A DNA stretch of 64,000 nt from Pedobacter nyackensis (GCF_900176505.1 NZ_FWYB01000001.1:593400-657399); one strand, 5' to 3'. Numbered from the stretch's first letter, positions 1 through 8,711 are shown. Notes: generated from the letters alone by a model not told the origin. Translations and numbers: made by a program.

Positions 1-134
1 CAGAGAATATTTACAATGCTACCAGAGACGTTATTAAAATGTCGAAGGCAGATAATATACCAACAATATGGGCAGCGAACCGTATTGCTGAAAAGAGAAT
101 ATTAGACATCAAGAAAATAAAATCATCATTTTAA
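1..134 (+). CDS. Glu/Leu/Phe/Val dehydrogenase, C-terminal fragment
   Basis: Open reading frame entering from the left edge (codons in phase with position 3) and ending at TAA 132-134. The 43 visible residues contain ENIYNATRDVIKMS, then IPTIWAANRIAEKRI, which resembles the C-terminal helix of leucine/valine/phenylalanine dehydrogenases (NAD-dependent oxidative deamination of branched-chain or aromatic amino acids). The catalytic part lies outside the window, so substrate cannot be judged. It sits 33 nt upstream of nusB on the same strand. Confidence 0.6.
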   Translation, partial: ENIYNATRDVIKMSKADNIPTIWAANRIAEKRILDIKKIKSSF

Positions 135-167
135 TCACCAGGTAATTTACCACTCGTTCTTACATTC

Positions 168-1118
168 ATGTTAAACAGAAGGCACTTAAGAATTAAAGCT
201 TTGCAAAATATTTTTGCATGGCAAATGACAGACAAAAGAGATCTAACGTCCGCGAAGAAGGCGTTAATGCAAAGTATTGACGATGTGTACGAAATGTACA
301 TTGGCATGCTTTCACTGTTAGTAGAAACTACAGAGTATACAGGTATAGACGCTATTGAGCGCTCTAACAAACACCTGCCTACTGCAGACGATCTGAACCC
401 GAATATGAAGTTGTTAAACAACAAATTCGCGGTTACCCTAAAACAGAATCCTGAATATCTTGCGGCGATCCACAAGTACAGAATCAACTGGATGTCCGAT
501 CCGGAATTTGTAAAAGCTATTTTTAATACCCTAAAAGGTACACCTGAATATGCAGCATACCTGGCGGATGAAAATAACGATCTTGAAGAATCAAAAACGA
601 TCATCAAATTCATCTTCAGAAAAATCATCCTTAAGAGTCATAACATCATCCAGGCATTTGAAGATAAATTCATCAACTGGTCGGTAGATAAGGAAGTGAT
701 GCAAGGTATGGTGGCTAAAACCATCAAAAACTTTACTTCAGAAGATCCATTCAAAAATAAACTGACACCAATCAGTCAGGATTGGGAAGAAGATAGCAAG
801 TTTGTACAAGACCTGTTTGTCTATACCCTTAAAAACAACAAGGAGTATCAGGACCTGATCGCAGAAAGAACTAAAAACTGGGAGTCAGAGCGTATCGCGG
901 TAATGGATACCATTTTAATGAAAATGGCCATCTGTGAGCTAATGAACTTCCCTTCAATACCTGTTAAAGTAACAATTAACGAATACCTGGATCTATCAAA
1001 AGATTACAGTACTCCGAAAAGTAATTCATTTATTAACGGTATCTTGGATAAAATTTTAGGAGACCTGAAAAGGACCGACAGCATACATAAAATCGGTCGT
1101 GGATTAATTGAAGAATAG
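168..1118 (+). CDS. nusB: Transcription antitermination factor NusB
   Basis: A 316-aa protein, twice the length of the E. coli protein. The RNA-binding NusB fold lies in the C-terminal 140 residues or so (ending ...ILDKILGDLKR), preceded by the long helical N-terminal extension that is usual in Bacteroidota. NusB with NusE binds boxA RNA and promotes antitermination of rRNA operons. The start begins MLNRRHLRIKALQNIFAW, which matches the basic NusB-like N-terminus. It heads a plus-strand run with DUF1573, yajC, ybbR and coaE, a gene order common in this phylum. Confidence 0.9.
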   Translation: MLNRRHLRIKALQNIFAWQMTDKRDLTSAKKALMQSIDDVYEMYIGMLSLLVETTEYTGIDAIERSNKHLPTADDLNPNMKLLNNKFAVTLKQNPEYLAAIHKYRINWMSDPEFVKAIFNTLKGTPEYAAYLADENNDLEESKTIIKFIFRKIILKSHNIIQAFEDKFINWSVDKEVMQGMVAKTIKNFTSEDPFKNKLTPISQDWEEDSKFVQDLFVYTLKNNKEYQDLIAERTKNWESERIAVMDTILMKMAICELMNFPSIPVKVTINEYLDLSKDYSTPKSNSFINGILDKILGDLKRTDSIHKIGRGLIEE

Positions 1119-1122
1119 AGAT

Positions 1123-1584
1123 ATGAAGAAAATCTTTGTACTGGCTATGGTTGCTATTTCATTTGCAGCATGCCAAAATGAAGCAAAAAACGATAAATCA
1201 GTAAGTAATCACGATATGCTTACAGGAGTAAATGCCGAATCATCTGTTCCGGCATCCGGTGAAGCAGCGGTAATGAACTTTGAAAGCGGAACTTACGATT
1301 TTGGTAAAATAACTCAGGGAGAAAAGGTTGCCTATAGCTACAAATTTAAAAATGTAGGTAAAAGCCCTCTGATCATTCTAAATGCTACAGCAACCTGCGG
1401 GTGTACTGTACCTGAAATACCAAAAGAGCCTGTTAAACCAGGTGAAGAAGGAGAAATCAAAGTAGTATTTGATAGCAATGGTAAAATAGGCATGCAGGAT
1501 AAAGTAATTACAGTTACTTCAAATGCACAACCTCATATTGCTAGCCTACATTTAACAGGAGAAGTTAAAGAACAAACTAATTAA
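1123..1584 (+). CDS. DUF1573 domain lipoprotein
   Basis: A 153-aa exported protein. The ATG at 1123 is preferred over an in-frame TTG at 1108 because it gives a clean lipoprotein signal (MKKIFVLAM..., lipobox FAAC, Cys17). The mature part carries the DUF1573 immunoglobulin-like beta domain: YDFGKI near the start, a YKFKNVGKSPLII strand, then the conserved ATCGCTVPE block. DUF1573 proteins are abundant in Bacteroidota and have no established biochemical role. It starts 4 nt after the nusB stop, so it is probably co-transcribed. Confidence 0.88.
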   Translation: MKKIFVLAMVAISFAACQNEAKNDKSVSNHDMLTGVNAESSVPASGEAAVMNFESGTYDFGKITQGEKVAYSYKFKNVGKSPLIILNATATCGCTVPEIPKEPVKPGEEGEIKVVFDSNGKIGMQDKVITVTSNAQPHIASLHLTGEVKEQTN

Positions 1585-1605
1585 GAAACATTTATAAAAT
1601 AAGAT

Positions 1606-1932
1606 ATGATATCAACAGTAATTTTGCAAGCTCAGGGCGGTATGTTAAGCACTTTAATTCCTATGGTTTTAATCATGGTAGTTTTTTACTTCTTCATGAT
1701 CAGACCTCAGGTTAAAAAAGCAAAAGACCTTAAGAAAATGGTTGAAGCTTTAAAGAAAGGTGATAAAATCGTTACTACAGCAGGTATTCATGGTCGCATC
1801 GCTGATATGAATGACACTACTTTCCTTATCGAAGTAGAAGGTGGTACTAAAATCCGTTTCGATAAAACTGCAGTATCTTTAGATGCAACTAAAGCCGTTG
1901 CTCCTAAAACAGAAGAAGCACCAAAAGCGTAA
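1606..1932 (+). CDS. yajC: Preprotein translocase subunit YajC
   Basis: A 108-aa protein with one N-terminal membrane helix (residues ~13-32), followed by the signature MIRPQVKKAKD and a small cytoplasmic domain (VTTAGIHGRIADM). YajC associates with SecDF and supports protein export. It has an Ala/Lys-rich tail. It lies 21 nt after the DUF1573 gene and is followed by a strong intrinsic terminator, which closes the nusB-yajC transcription unit. The partner secDF is elsewhere in the window (15539-18520). Confidence 0.93.
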   Translation: MISTVILQAQGGMLSTLIPMVLIMVVFYFFMIRPQVKKAKDLKKMVEALKKGDKIVTTAGIHGRIADMNDTTFLIEVEGGTKIRFDKTAVSLDATKAVAPKTEEAPKA

Positions 1933-1952
1933 TTTTCTGTAAATTTATTTAT

Positions 1953-1990
1953 AAAAGCCTGCATCATATTTATGGTGCAGGCTTTTATAT
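1953..1990 (+). terminator. Rho-independent terminator after yajC
   Basis: A perfect 11-bp stem, AAAAGCCTGCA (1953-1963) pairing with TGCAGGCTTTT (1976-1986), with a 12-nt loop. The T-run forms the end of the stem. It lies 20 nt past the yajC stop and separates it from ybbR. Confidence 0.8.
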
Positions 1991-2034
1991 TTATGCAATC
2001 GTCATACTAGCAGATTATTTGTATTTTTACAGCA

Positions 2035-2982
2035 ATGCCGTTTATCAAACTCACAAAAATAGAGCGAAAACGTATCCTCGTTTTGATCACCTGTTTGCTG
2101 ATAGCAATTGCAGCATGGTTATTTATGGCTTTAAATAATAAGTATCCATATACGGTTAAAACGGTTTTAAAATACAATAACATCCCTCAAAAAAAGGCTT
2201 TCCATCCTTTGCAATCTGATACGGTTGATCTTCAGGTGGAAGGTACCGGATGGCAGTTGCTCTTTTCCCGATTAAGGATTCAGCCCCAGTCTATCGCTAT
2301 CAGTCTTGAAAAACTAAACAACAGGAATTTTATCCTCTTTTCAGAGCAGTTGTATAATGTGAATAATCAGCTGGAAACCTCCCAGAAGATCATATCTGTT
2401 AAACCCGATACGCTATATTTTGATTTCTCAGAGAAAACGATTAAAAAGGTGCCTGTCAGACTGATTTCGGAACTTAACTTTGTAAAACAATATGGGGTTT
2501 CAAATCCTATTGAAATCAATCCTGATTATGTAACCATATCCGGTCCTGAGCAGGAGCTGGATAAGATTAAAGAGTGGAAAACAGATTCATTAAAGCTTGA
2601 TGATATTCAATATACCACTAAAAATATGGTAGGGATGATGCAAAGCAAGTTGAAGAATGTCAGCATTTTCCCAGCTAGTGTAGAAGTGAAAGTGCCCATA
2701 GATGAATTCACAGAAAAAGTACTTGAAGTACCTGTAAAGGTTATCAATAACCAGGAATATTATAACGTTAAGTTGTATCCTCGTAAGGTGAAAATTACCT
2801 TTTTGGTAGCGCTTTCAAAATATAGCCAGGTAAATGAAGACTTTATTGAGGCTGTGGTAGATTTGAATGACTGGAAAAAACTTAACCACAATAGACTAAG
2901 AGTGAAAGTTGTTCGGTTCCCGGATTTTTGTAAGCTGTTACAGATTGAGCCGGGTAAACTTGACTTTATTATCGAAAAATAA
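2035..2982 (+). CDS. YbbR/CdaR-like membrane-anchored protein
   Basis: A 315-aa protein with a short basic cytoplasmic N-terminus, one membrane helix (about residues 13-33) and an extracytoplasmic region made of YbbR-like beta repeats. In Firmicutes the YbbR protein CdaR regulates the diadenylate cyclase CdaA. In Bacteroidota the family is found next to coaE and its role is not established. It overlaps coaE by one nucleotide (TAATG), indicating translational coupling. The family call rests on topology and the ybbR-coaE context as much as on sequence. Confidence 0.75.
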   Translation: MPFIKLTKIERKRILVLITCLLIAIAAWLFMALNNKYPYTVKTVLKYNNIPQKKAFHPLQSDTVDLQVEGTGWQLLFSRLRIQPQSIAISLEKLNNRNFILFSEQLYNVNNQLETSQKIISVKPDTLYFDFSEKTIKKVPVRLISELNFVKQYGVSNPIEINPDYVTISGPEQELDKIKEWKTDSLKLDDIQYTTKNMVGMMQSKLKNVSIFPASVEVKVPIDEFTEKVLEVPVKVINNQEYYNVKLYPRKVKITFLVALSKYSQVNEDFIEAVVDLNDWKKLNHNRLRVKVVRFPDFCKLLQIEPGKLDFIIEK

Positions 2983-3575
2983 TGCTGAAGATAGGAATCA
3001 CAGGTGGAATAGGGAGTGGCAAGACCACAGTTTGTAAGGTGTTTGAAACACTGGGTATTCCTGTTTTTTATGCCGATACAGTAGCTAAGCAAATCATGAT
3101 TACCGATGAGATTCTGGTTAAAGGTGTGAAAGATGCCTTTGGAAAGGAAAGCTATACCAATAACGGAGCTTTAAATAACAAACACATTGCAGCAATTGTA
3201 TTTAATGATGCGAATAAACTAGCTAAATTAAATGAACTGGTGCATCCTGCGGTATTCAGGGCGTTCGACAACTGGGTAAAGGATATACCAGCTTCTGTTC
3301 CGTTTATCCTTAAGGAAGCAGCACTCTTGTTTGAAAGCGGATCGTACCGGATGTGCGATAAAAATATACTGGTGATTGCTCCCGAGGAAATCAGATTACA
3401 ACGCGTAATACAACGGGATGGAGTAACAGCAGAACAGGTTAAGGCCAGAATGGACAAGCAGATGTCTGATGAAGAAAAAATAAAACTGGCCGACTATACA
3501 ATTTATAATAATGAAACAGATTCATTGATCATTCAGGTGATCAGATTAAATCAGATGTTTCTAAATATGCATTAA
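2982..3575 (+). CDS. coaE: Dephospho-CoA kinase
   Basis: A 197-aa P-loop kinase that catalyses the last step of coenzyme A synthesis (ATP-dependent 3'-phosphorylation of dephospho-CoA). The Walker A motif GGIGSGKT spans residues 8-15. It is followed by FYADTVAK with the conserved substrate-binding Asp, HPAVF, and the lid-region Arg-rich RLQRVIQRDG. Length is typical of the family. It is coupled by one-base overlaps to ybbR upstream and to the MBL-fold gene downstream. Confidence 0.94.
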   Translation: MLKIGITGGIGSGKTTVCKVFETLGIPVFYADTVAKQIMITDEILVKGVKDAFGKESYTNNGALNNKHIAAIVFNDANKLAKLNELVHPAVFRAFDNWVKDIPASVPFILKEAALLFESGSYRMCDKNILVIAPEEIRLQRVIQRDGVTAEQVKARMDKQMSDEEKIKLADYTIYNNETDSLIIQVIRLNQMFLNMH

Positions 3576-4516
3576 TGATATTAGATGATTTTATTGTACT
3601 TACAAAAACAGGCTTGTTTTGTAGTTACGGGGATTTTTATTTAGACCCCAAAGAAATAGTAAAGAATGCAGTAATCTCTCACGCACATGGCGATCATGCC
3701 ATAGGAGGCAACCTGAATGTATTTTGTACGGAAGCGACCGCCCTCTTTATGAAACATCGCTACAGAAAGTTTGCCGGTGGAGAATTTCATCTGAAAACTT
3801 TTTATGAAATATTTGATCTTAATGGCGTTAAGATCAGCTTTATCCCTGCGGGGCATATACTTGGCTCTGCGCAGGTTTTAATGGAATATCAAGGCGTTAA
3901 ATACCTTTATACGGGAGATTATAAGTTGCAGCCCGACAAGACCTGCGAGCCTATCGAATTTGTACAGGCAGATGTACTCATTACCGAAACTACTTTTGCC
4001 GACCCGAACACCCAACATCCGACAGCAGAAGAGGAAATACTTAAATTAAACGGTACGCAAACCAACATCATGCTGGGAGCTTATGCCCTGGGTAAATGTC
4101 AGCGATTAATTAGCTTAATGAATGACTATTGTCCGGATAAAAGGATACTGGTACACCATAGCATGTTGCCTTTTGTAAAAATATATGAACAAATGGGTGT
4201 CAACATGGGTAAATACGAACCTTACGATCGTAAAGTAATGAAGAATAACCTTACCAATATGGTTTATCTGGTACCACCGATGGTATTTAGGAGTTATTTT
4301 AAAGCTATTAATGTAATCAGAGTATTTGCTACAGGATGGAAACACCTGCAGAACAGTCACGAAATTCAATTGTACATCTCTGATCATGTGGATTGGAACG
4401 ATATTATGGAGACCATAAAGCAGGTAAAACCTACACAAGTGTGGACAAATCACGGAAGTGGTGCAGAATTAAAAAACCATTTCGAGGCCAGTTTGGTTGT
4501 TAAGTCACTTGATTGA
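3575..4516 (+). CDS. MBL-fold exonuclease-like protein (beta-CASP-type)
   Basis: A 313-aa metallo-beta-lactamase fold protein. The metal-binding HAHGDH motif is at residues 36-41. PAGHILGSAQV and YTGDYK follow, typical of the RNA/DNA-processing branch (ligase-associated DNA exonuclease and CPSF-73-like proteins). No DNA ligase gene is adjacent, so an archetypal ligase-associated role cannot be inferred. It probably acts as a cytoplasmic metal-dependent nuclease. It shares one-base overlaps with coaE and with the small DUF5522 gene downstream. Confidence 0.8.
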   Translation: MILDDFIVLTKTGLFCSYGDFYLDPKEIVKNAVISHAHGDHAIGGNLNVFCTEATALFMKHRYRKFAGGEFHLKTFYEIFDLNGVKISFIPAGHILGSAQVLMEYQGVKYLYTGDYKLQPDKTCEPIEFVQADVLITETTFADPNTQHPTAEEEILKLNGTQTNIMLGAYALGKCQRLISLMNDYCPDKRILVHHSMLPFVKIYEQMGVNMGKYEPYDRKVMKNNLTNMVYLVPPMVFRSYFKAINVIRVFATGWKHLQNSHEIQLYISDHVDWNDIMETIKQVKPTQVWTNHGSGAELKNHFEASLVVKSLD

Positions 4517-4674
4517 TGAAAGAGGGAGAAGACTATTATTTTAATGATGATGGTTTAATGGTTTTTACCGAAGCTTACCACCTTAAGCGGGGGTATTGCT
4601 GTAAAAATAAATGTAAACATTGCCCATGGGGTTTTGGCAAACAAAAGAATAAGAAGCCCGAAAAAGATAAATAA
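4516..4674 (+). CDS. DUF5522-like small cysteine-rich protein
   Basis: A 52-aa ORF. Its ATG overlaps the last base of the upstream TGA. The protein contains the DUF5522-type core YHLKRGYCCKNKCKHCPWGF, with four cysteines at residues 28, 29, 33 and 36, and then a Lys-rich tail. The Cys arrangement could bind zinc or a cluster, but no function is known for this family. The strict coupling to the MBL-fold nuclease gene argues that it is real. A 62-aa minus-strand ORF over the same bases is a shadow. Confidence 0.78.
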   Translation: MKEGEDYYFNDDGLMVFTEAYHLKRGYCCKNKCKHCPWGFGKQKNKKPEKDK

Positions 4675-4685
4675 AGGAACGTAAG

Positions 4686-5135
4686 ATGGACCTGCAAAAA
4701 GCAACACAAACATCCCGATTTGAGAGCATTCACCAGCAAGCAATAGTAAATGTATTGTATACTTATGGATGGTGTAATGATGGCTTAAAGAAAGTCATTT
4801 TACCTTATGATATCACCCCTCAACAGTTCAATATATTGAGGATATTAAGAGGACAGTACCCCAACGCATCAACCATCAACCTGTTAAAATCCAGGATGCT
4901 GGATAAAATGTGCGACGCCTCAAGGATTGTTGATCGCCTGGTTCAAAAAGAGCTCGTGGTAAAGAATGTAAATTCGCACGATAAAAGAGCAGTAGACATT
5001 CTTATCTCCCAAAAAGGGCTAGACCTTCTTGAGCAGATGGATGAAGAAGTACGACTCTCGGCCATGATTGAATCTAATCTAACAGAAGAAGAAGCAGGGC
5101 TATTAAACAGCCTGCTGGATAAAATGAGGGGCTAG
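4686..5135 (+). CDS. MarR family transcriptional regulator
   Basis: A 149-aa winged-helix protein. The HTH core covers about residues 40-100 (ITPQQFNILRILRG... SRMLDKMCDASRIVDRLVQKELV), followed by the wing NSHDKRAVDI and a C-terminal dimerisation helix. MarR proteins repress nearby or distant genes and respond to small ligands; the ligand and target cannot be told here. Its stop codon lies within a CTAG shared with the convergent ZIP transporter gene. Confidence 0.88.
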   Translation: MDLQKATQTSRFESIHQQAIVNVLYTYGWCNDGLKKVILPYDITPQQFNILRILRGQYPNASTINLLKSRMLDKMCDASRIVDRLVQKELVVKNVNSHDKRAVDILISQKGLDLLEQMDEEVRLSAMIESNLTEEEAGLLNSLLDKMRG

Positions 5136-5869
5136 TGCGCGTGGCTGTGGCCACCGCCTGAAGTATAAAAACCTATCAGGGCTATAGCCACACCGCTCAA
5201 TACCGCAATCATTTTACGCTTGCTTACTTTATGATCAACGCTCGATTCGAATAGGATGGTGGTAGAGATATGTAAAAATATACCAATCACAATACCCATA
5301 ATCTTATTGAAATACACTTCAACACCACCAATACTTCCGGTGCTTAATCCGTAGCTTACGTAAAAGCCAAGCGGCGCCATAATGGCAAAAATACTGATGT
5401 AAAAGATGACGCTGTTTCTGTTAAAATGGCTTTGTAAAAGGATACTGGCAAGCGCAAAAGCTGCCGGAATATGATGTAGCGCAATACCGTAGATCAATGC
5501 GTTGTGCTGATCCTTAGCCAATGGCATTCCCTCTAGAAATGCATGCAGACATAAACTGATCATGATGCCATAAGGGAACGCTTTGTTTTCGTTGTGTTTG
5601 TGGATATGACCATGCTCAACACCTTCCGAAAATTGCTCCAACAGGATTTGAAGTAAGAAACCTATTAAAATAAATATGCCGATGTCACCATGGTCGTGAC
5701 CACTATAAGCTTCAGGTATTAAGTGCAATACAGTAATGGCAAACAAGTAAGCGCCACTAAAGGAAAGAATCAATTTTAGCAATTGAGATTTGTCGCTCTT
5801 AACTAAAAAGATCGCTGTGCCCCCTAAAAAAGCACTGAAAAATAAAATGAGTAATTTCCAGATTTCCAT
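5132..5869 (-). CDS. ZIP family divalent metal transporter
   Basis: A 245-aa inner-membrane protein with about eight hydrophobic segments. It has the two ZIP metal-site helices (HAFLEGMPL and HHIPAAFAL), a His-rich loop (EHGHIHKHNE) and a His-rich C-terminus (GGGHSHAH). ZIP proteins move Zn2+, Fe2+ or similar ions into the cytoplasm; specificity cannot be read. Third gene of a minus-strand operon with the PAP2 phosphatase and methyltransferase, overlapping the PAP2 stop by one base. Confidence 0.88.
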   Translation of the reverse strand: MEIWKLLILFFSAFLGGTAIFLVKSDKSQLLKLILSFSGAYLFAITVLHLIPEAYSGHDHGDIGIFILIGFLLQILLEQFSEGVEHGHIHKHNENKAFPYGIMISLCLHAFLEGMPLAKDQHNALIYGIALHHIPAAFALASILLQSHFNRNSVIFYISIFAIMAPLGFYVSYGLSTGSIGGVEVYFNKIMGIVIGIFLHISTTILFESSVDHKVSKRKMIAVLSGVAIALIGFYTSGGGHSHAH

Positions 5870-6432
5870 TATAATTGTGGTTGTATTTTTCTATAAATTT
5901 TTGAGGTAATTAAGCCTATCGTAGTGCCAAGCAGAGCACCAACCATAGTGTCGATAGGGTAGTGAACCCCAACGTAGATTTGAGAAAACGAAATGATAAA
6001 TGCCCAGAATAAAGCTATTGGTAAAATAGGCTTCCACTTGTCGTAAAAAACGAAAATAAGGAATACGGCAATGGCAAAATGATTGGTAGCATGGGCCGAT
6101 GGGAAACTATAACCGCTGCCGCAACCCACCCTGTGGATGATCTCGTCGGCAAGACCAGGTTCGTTGCATGGTCTGAGCCTTGTAACAAAAGGTTTAATCA
6201 GCCGTGAAGCAATCAAATCGCCCATCGCAAAAGTAACCAATAGCATCCCTATGATATAGGCACCCTTTTTTTTGTATTCAATGAAGCAAAAAATAATGAT
6301 GAACAGATAAAGAGGAGCCCAGAAATACCTGTTTCGCATCAAAGGAAGCAACCAATCAAAGAATGGATTGCCCATACCCCTGTGGATCTTTAAAAACAGC
6401 GCTACATCAAATTGCTGTAAGCTCTCTATCAT
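5869..6432 (-). CDS. PAP2 family membrane phosphatase
   Basis: A 187-aa integral membrane protein with the three PAP2 motifs: KPFVTRLRP, PSAHATN and the third motif around VGVHYPID. The Arg usually seen at the start of motif 3 (SRxxxGxHxxxD) is Gln here (SQIYVGVHYPID). Members dephosphorylate lipid phosphates such as undecaprenyl pyrophosphate or phosphatidic acid in the envelope. It overlaps the methyltransferase by 4 nt (ATGA), so the two are coupled. Confidence 0.87.
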   Translation of the reverse strand: MIESLQQFDVALFLKIHRGMGNPFFDWLLPLMRNRYFWAPLYLFIIIFCFIEYKKKGAYIIGMLLVTFAMGDLIASRLIKPFVTRLRPCNEPGLADEIIHRVGCGSGYSFPSAHATNHFAIAVFLIFVFYDKWKPILPIALFWAFIISFSQIYVGVHYPIDTMVGALLGTTIGLITSKIYRKIQPQL

Positions 6433-7160
6433 GCCTTCTTGCAGATTAATATCAAACGGTCTGATTTGATCTCATCAAATTCTTCCAGGGAATAGCTGCC
6501 AAATGTGGCTGTAATGCGTAAACCACTCTTGGTCAGCATTCGTTCAAAATCAGCACGGTCAAAAGCCTGTACACGCTCTTCAAAGGCGTACGACTTATCG
6601 CGGTGTTCAAAATTGATGTGCTTGATGATCTTTCCATTGGCCACGAACTTACTCAGTTGAAACTCTATGCCTTCAACAGTTTTGCTTTCCTTAGGAGCAA
6701 GATTTTTAATGATCTTTTGCGTGTTGAAATAGTCGATAACCAATGTTCCGTCTGGCTTTAAACTTTTTCTGAAGGATTTTAAAGCATTCACATGATCTTT
6801 CTCCGTGTCAAAATACCCAAAGCTGGTAAAAAGGTTCAATGCAATATCAAAGTAATTGATAAAGGACAATTTACGCATGTCATGAACAAAAAAATGAAGG
6901 TGTTTCTGCTCAAACTGCTGCGCGTACTTAATGCTTTGCTCCGAAAGATCAATTCCTGTTACATCATAACCCTTTTTGTTCAGGTATACCGCATGTCGGC
7001 CGCGACCGCAGGCAATATCAAGAATTCTTGATTCTGTGGTGGGCTTTAAATAAGCCGATAGGTTGTCAATCAGGAATTCTGCTTCCGCATCATCACGCTG
7101 ACTATATAGAATGTGATAATAGGGAGAGTTGAACCAATATTGAAACCATTTGCGTTGCAT
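6429..7160 (-). CDS. Class I SAM-dependent methyltransferase
   Basis: A 243-aa protein with motif I (LDIACGRGRHAVYL) and the acidic end of strand 2 (VTGIDLSEQSI), followed by a Rossmann-fold core. The target is unknown. The start at 7160 (MQRKWFQYWFNSPYYHILY) is chosen over an upstream ATG at 7202. A promoter-like element at 7180-7210 would begin transcription downstream of 7202, and the chosen start fits homologues that begin with the WF...YYHILY segment. First gene of the minus-strand trio. Confidence 0.84.
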   Translation of the reverse strand: MQRKWFQYWFNSPYYHILYSQRDDAEAEFLIDNLSAYLKPTTESRILDIACGRGRHAVYLNKKGYDVTGIDLSEQSIKYAQQFEQKHLHFFVHDMRKLSFINYFDIALNLFTSFGYFDTEKDHVNALKSFRKSLKPDGTLVIDYFNTQKIIKNLAPKESKTVEGIEFQLSKFVANGKIIKHINFEHRDKSYAFEERVQAFDRADFERMLTKSGLRITATFGSYSLEEFDEIKSDRLILICKKA

Positions 7161-7179
7161 AGAATAACTTTTAGATTGA

Positions 7180-7210
7180 CAAATATAGTGTTTGGCTTGC
7201 AAGCGGCAAG
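7180..7210 (-). promoter_or_regulatory. Bacteroidota-type promoter for the methyltransferase operon
   Basis: On the minus strand, CTTG (7210-7207), a 19-nt spacer and TATATTTG (7187-7180). This is 3/4 of the TTTG -33 element plus a perfect TAnnTTTG -7 box. Predicted initiation lies near 7175, about 15 nt before the chosen start codon. Confidence 0.55.
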
Positions 7211-7272
7211 ATTATTTGACAGATAAATGCAATTTAGTTGTATTTACTGTAATAATGATTAAAGTTAAATAA

Positions 7273-7300
7273 TTGGTTCAGTGATTTTTTCTTATTTTTG
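7273..7300 (+). promoter_or_regulatory. Bacteroidota-type promoter for glmM
   Basis: TTG (7273-7275), a 17-nt spacer and a perfect TAnnTTTG box, TATTTTTG (7293-7300). Initiation is predicted near 7305. No ATG lies between there and the TTG codon at 7317 used as the glmM start. Confidence 0.55.
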
Positions 7301-7316
7301 AAGAAAACTGAAAAAC

Positions 7317-8705
7317 TTGACACTAATAAAATCTATCTCCGGCATTAGGGGTACTATTGGCGGCATTGCCGGCAACGGACTAACTCCTCTCGATATTGTA
7401 AAATTCACGGCAGCCTATGGCTCCTGGGTAATCAACAGAACCAACATTAAAAAGATTGTCCTTGGTCGCGACGCCCGTATTTCGGGTGAAATGGTTAATA
7501 ATCTGGTTATTGGTACCCTGCAAGGGCTGGGAATTGAGGTCATAGACCTTGGTTTATCCACCACCCCAACTGTAGAAATTGCCGTTCCAATGGAACAGGC
7601 AGGTGGCGGTATCATTTTAACCGCAAGCCATAACCCAAAACAATGGAATGCCCTGAAACTACTCAACGATAAAGGTGAATTTATTAGCGATGCAGATGGA
7701 AAAGAAGTGCTGGAGATCGCTGAAAAGTCCGAATTTGAATTTGCTGATGTTGACAGTCTGGGTAAAGTAATTACCAACGATACCTATTTACAAAAACACA
7801 TCGACGTGATCCTGGCTTTGCCATTGGTGGACGTTGAAGCTATTAAAAAGGCTAATTTTAAAGTGGCTATCGACTGTGTAAACTCTACAGGAGGGATATT
7901 TGTGCCTGCTTTATTGAAAGCATTAGGTGTAGAAACTATCCATGAACTGTACTGTGAGCCAAATGGTCACTTCCCGCATAACCCTGAGCCACTTCCTGAA
8001 AACCTGACGGAAATTGCTAAGCTCGTGCAAAGTAAAAATGCCGATTTGGGTATTGTAGTCGATCCGGATGTGGATCGTTTATGTTTTGTATGCGAAGACG
8101 GTGAAATGTTTGGTGAAGAGTACACCCTGGTAGCTGTTGCTGATTATATCCTTAAACACAACCCTGGAAATACAGTATCCAACCTGTCATCTACAAGGGC
8201 CCTAAGAGATGTAACTGAGCATGCTGGTGGCGAATATCACGCATCAGCAGTAGGCGAGGTGAATGTAGTGAACAAGATGAAAGCTACAAATGCCGTTATT
8301 GGTGGTGAAGGTAATGGTGGTATCATTTATCCTGAGTTACATTATGGTCGCGATGCTTTAGTGGGTATTGCCTTATTTTTAACGCACCTTGCCAAGTTCG
8401 GAAAGTCTATTTCTCAGTTGCGCAAAAGTTATCCTGAATACAACATTTCAAAAAATAAAATCACCTTAACTCCAGAAATGGATATTGACGCATTATTGAT
8501 CAAAGTGCAGGAGAGATATAAAGATCAGCCAAACAGTACCATCGATGGGTTGAAAATTGAATTTGATAAAGAATGGGTGCATTTGCGCAGATCGAACACA
8601 GAGCCGATCATTCGTATCTACAGCGAGGCAGGAACCGAAACGGTTGCCGAAAATCTTGCTGCGAAGATCATTTCAGACATCAAGGAAATATTAAAACTGA
8701 ATTAA
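7317..8705 (+). CDS. glmM: Phosphoglucosamine mutase
   Basis: A 462-aa alpha-D-phosphohexomutase that converts glucosamine-6-phosphate to glucosamine-1-phosphate for UDP-GlcNAc synthesis. The active-site phosphoserine is Ser104 in LTASHNPKQWNALK. The metal-binding loop DPDVDRL and the substrate loop GGEGNGG follow, and the C-terminal phosphate-binding RRSNTEPIIRIY is intact. The start is a TTG. An in-frame stop lies at 7299-7301, and the first ATG would remove the N-terminal domain strand (IKSISGIRGTIGG). Seven nt separate it from the cysteine desulfurase gene. Confidence 0.9.
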   Translation: MTLIKSISGIRGTIGGIAGNGLTPLDIVKFTAAYGSWVINRTNIKKIVLGRDARISGEMVNNLVIGTLQGLGIEVIDLGLSTTPTVEIAVPMEQAGGGIILTASHNPKQWNALKLLNDKGEFISDADGKEVLEIAEKSEFEFADVDSLGKVITNDTYLQKHIDVILALPLVDVEAIKKANFKVAIDCVNSTGGIFVPALLKALGVETIHELYCEPNGHFPHNPEPLPENLTEIAKLVQSKNADLGIVVDPDVDRLCFVCEDGEMFGEEYTLVAVADYILKHNPGNTVSNLSSTRALRDVTEHAGGEYHASAVGEVNVVNKMKATNAVIGGEGNGGIIYPELHYGRDALVGIALFLTHLAKFGKSISQLRKSYPEYNISKNKITLTPEMDIDALLIKVQERYKDQPNSTIDGLKIEFDKEWVHLRRSNTEPIIRIYSEAGTETVAENLAAKIISDIKEILKLN

Positions 8706-8711
8706 GGAGAA

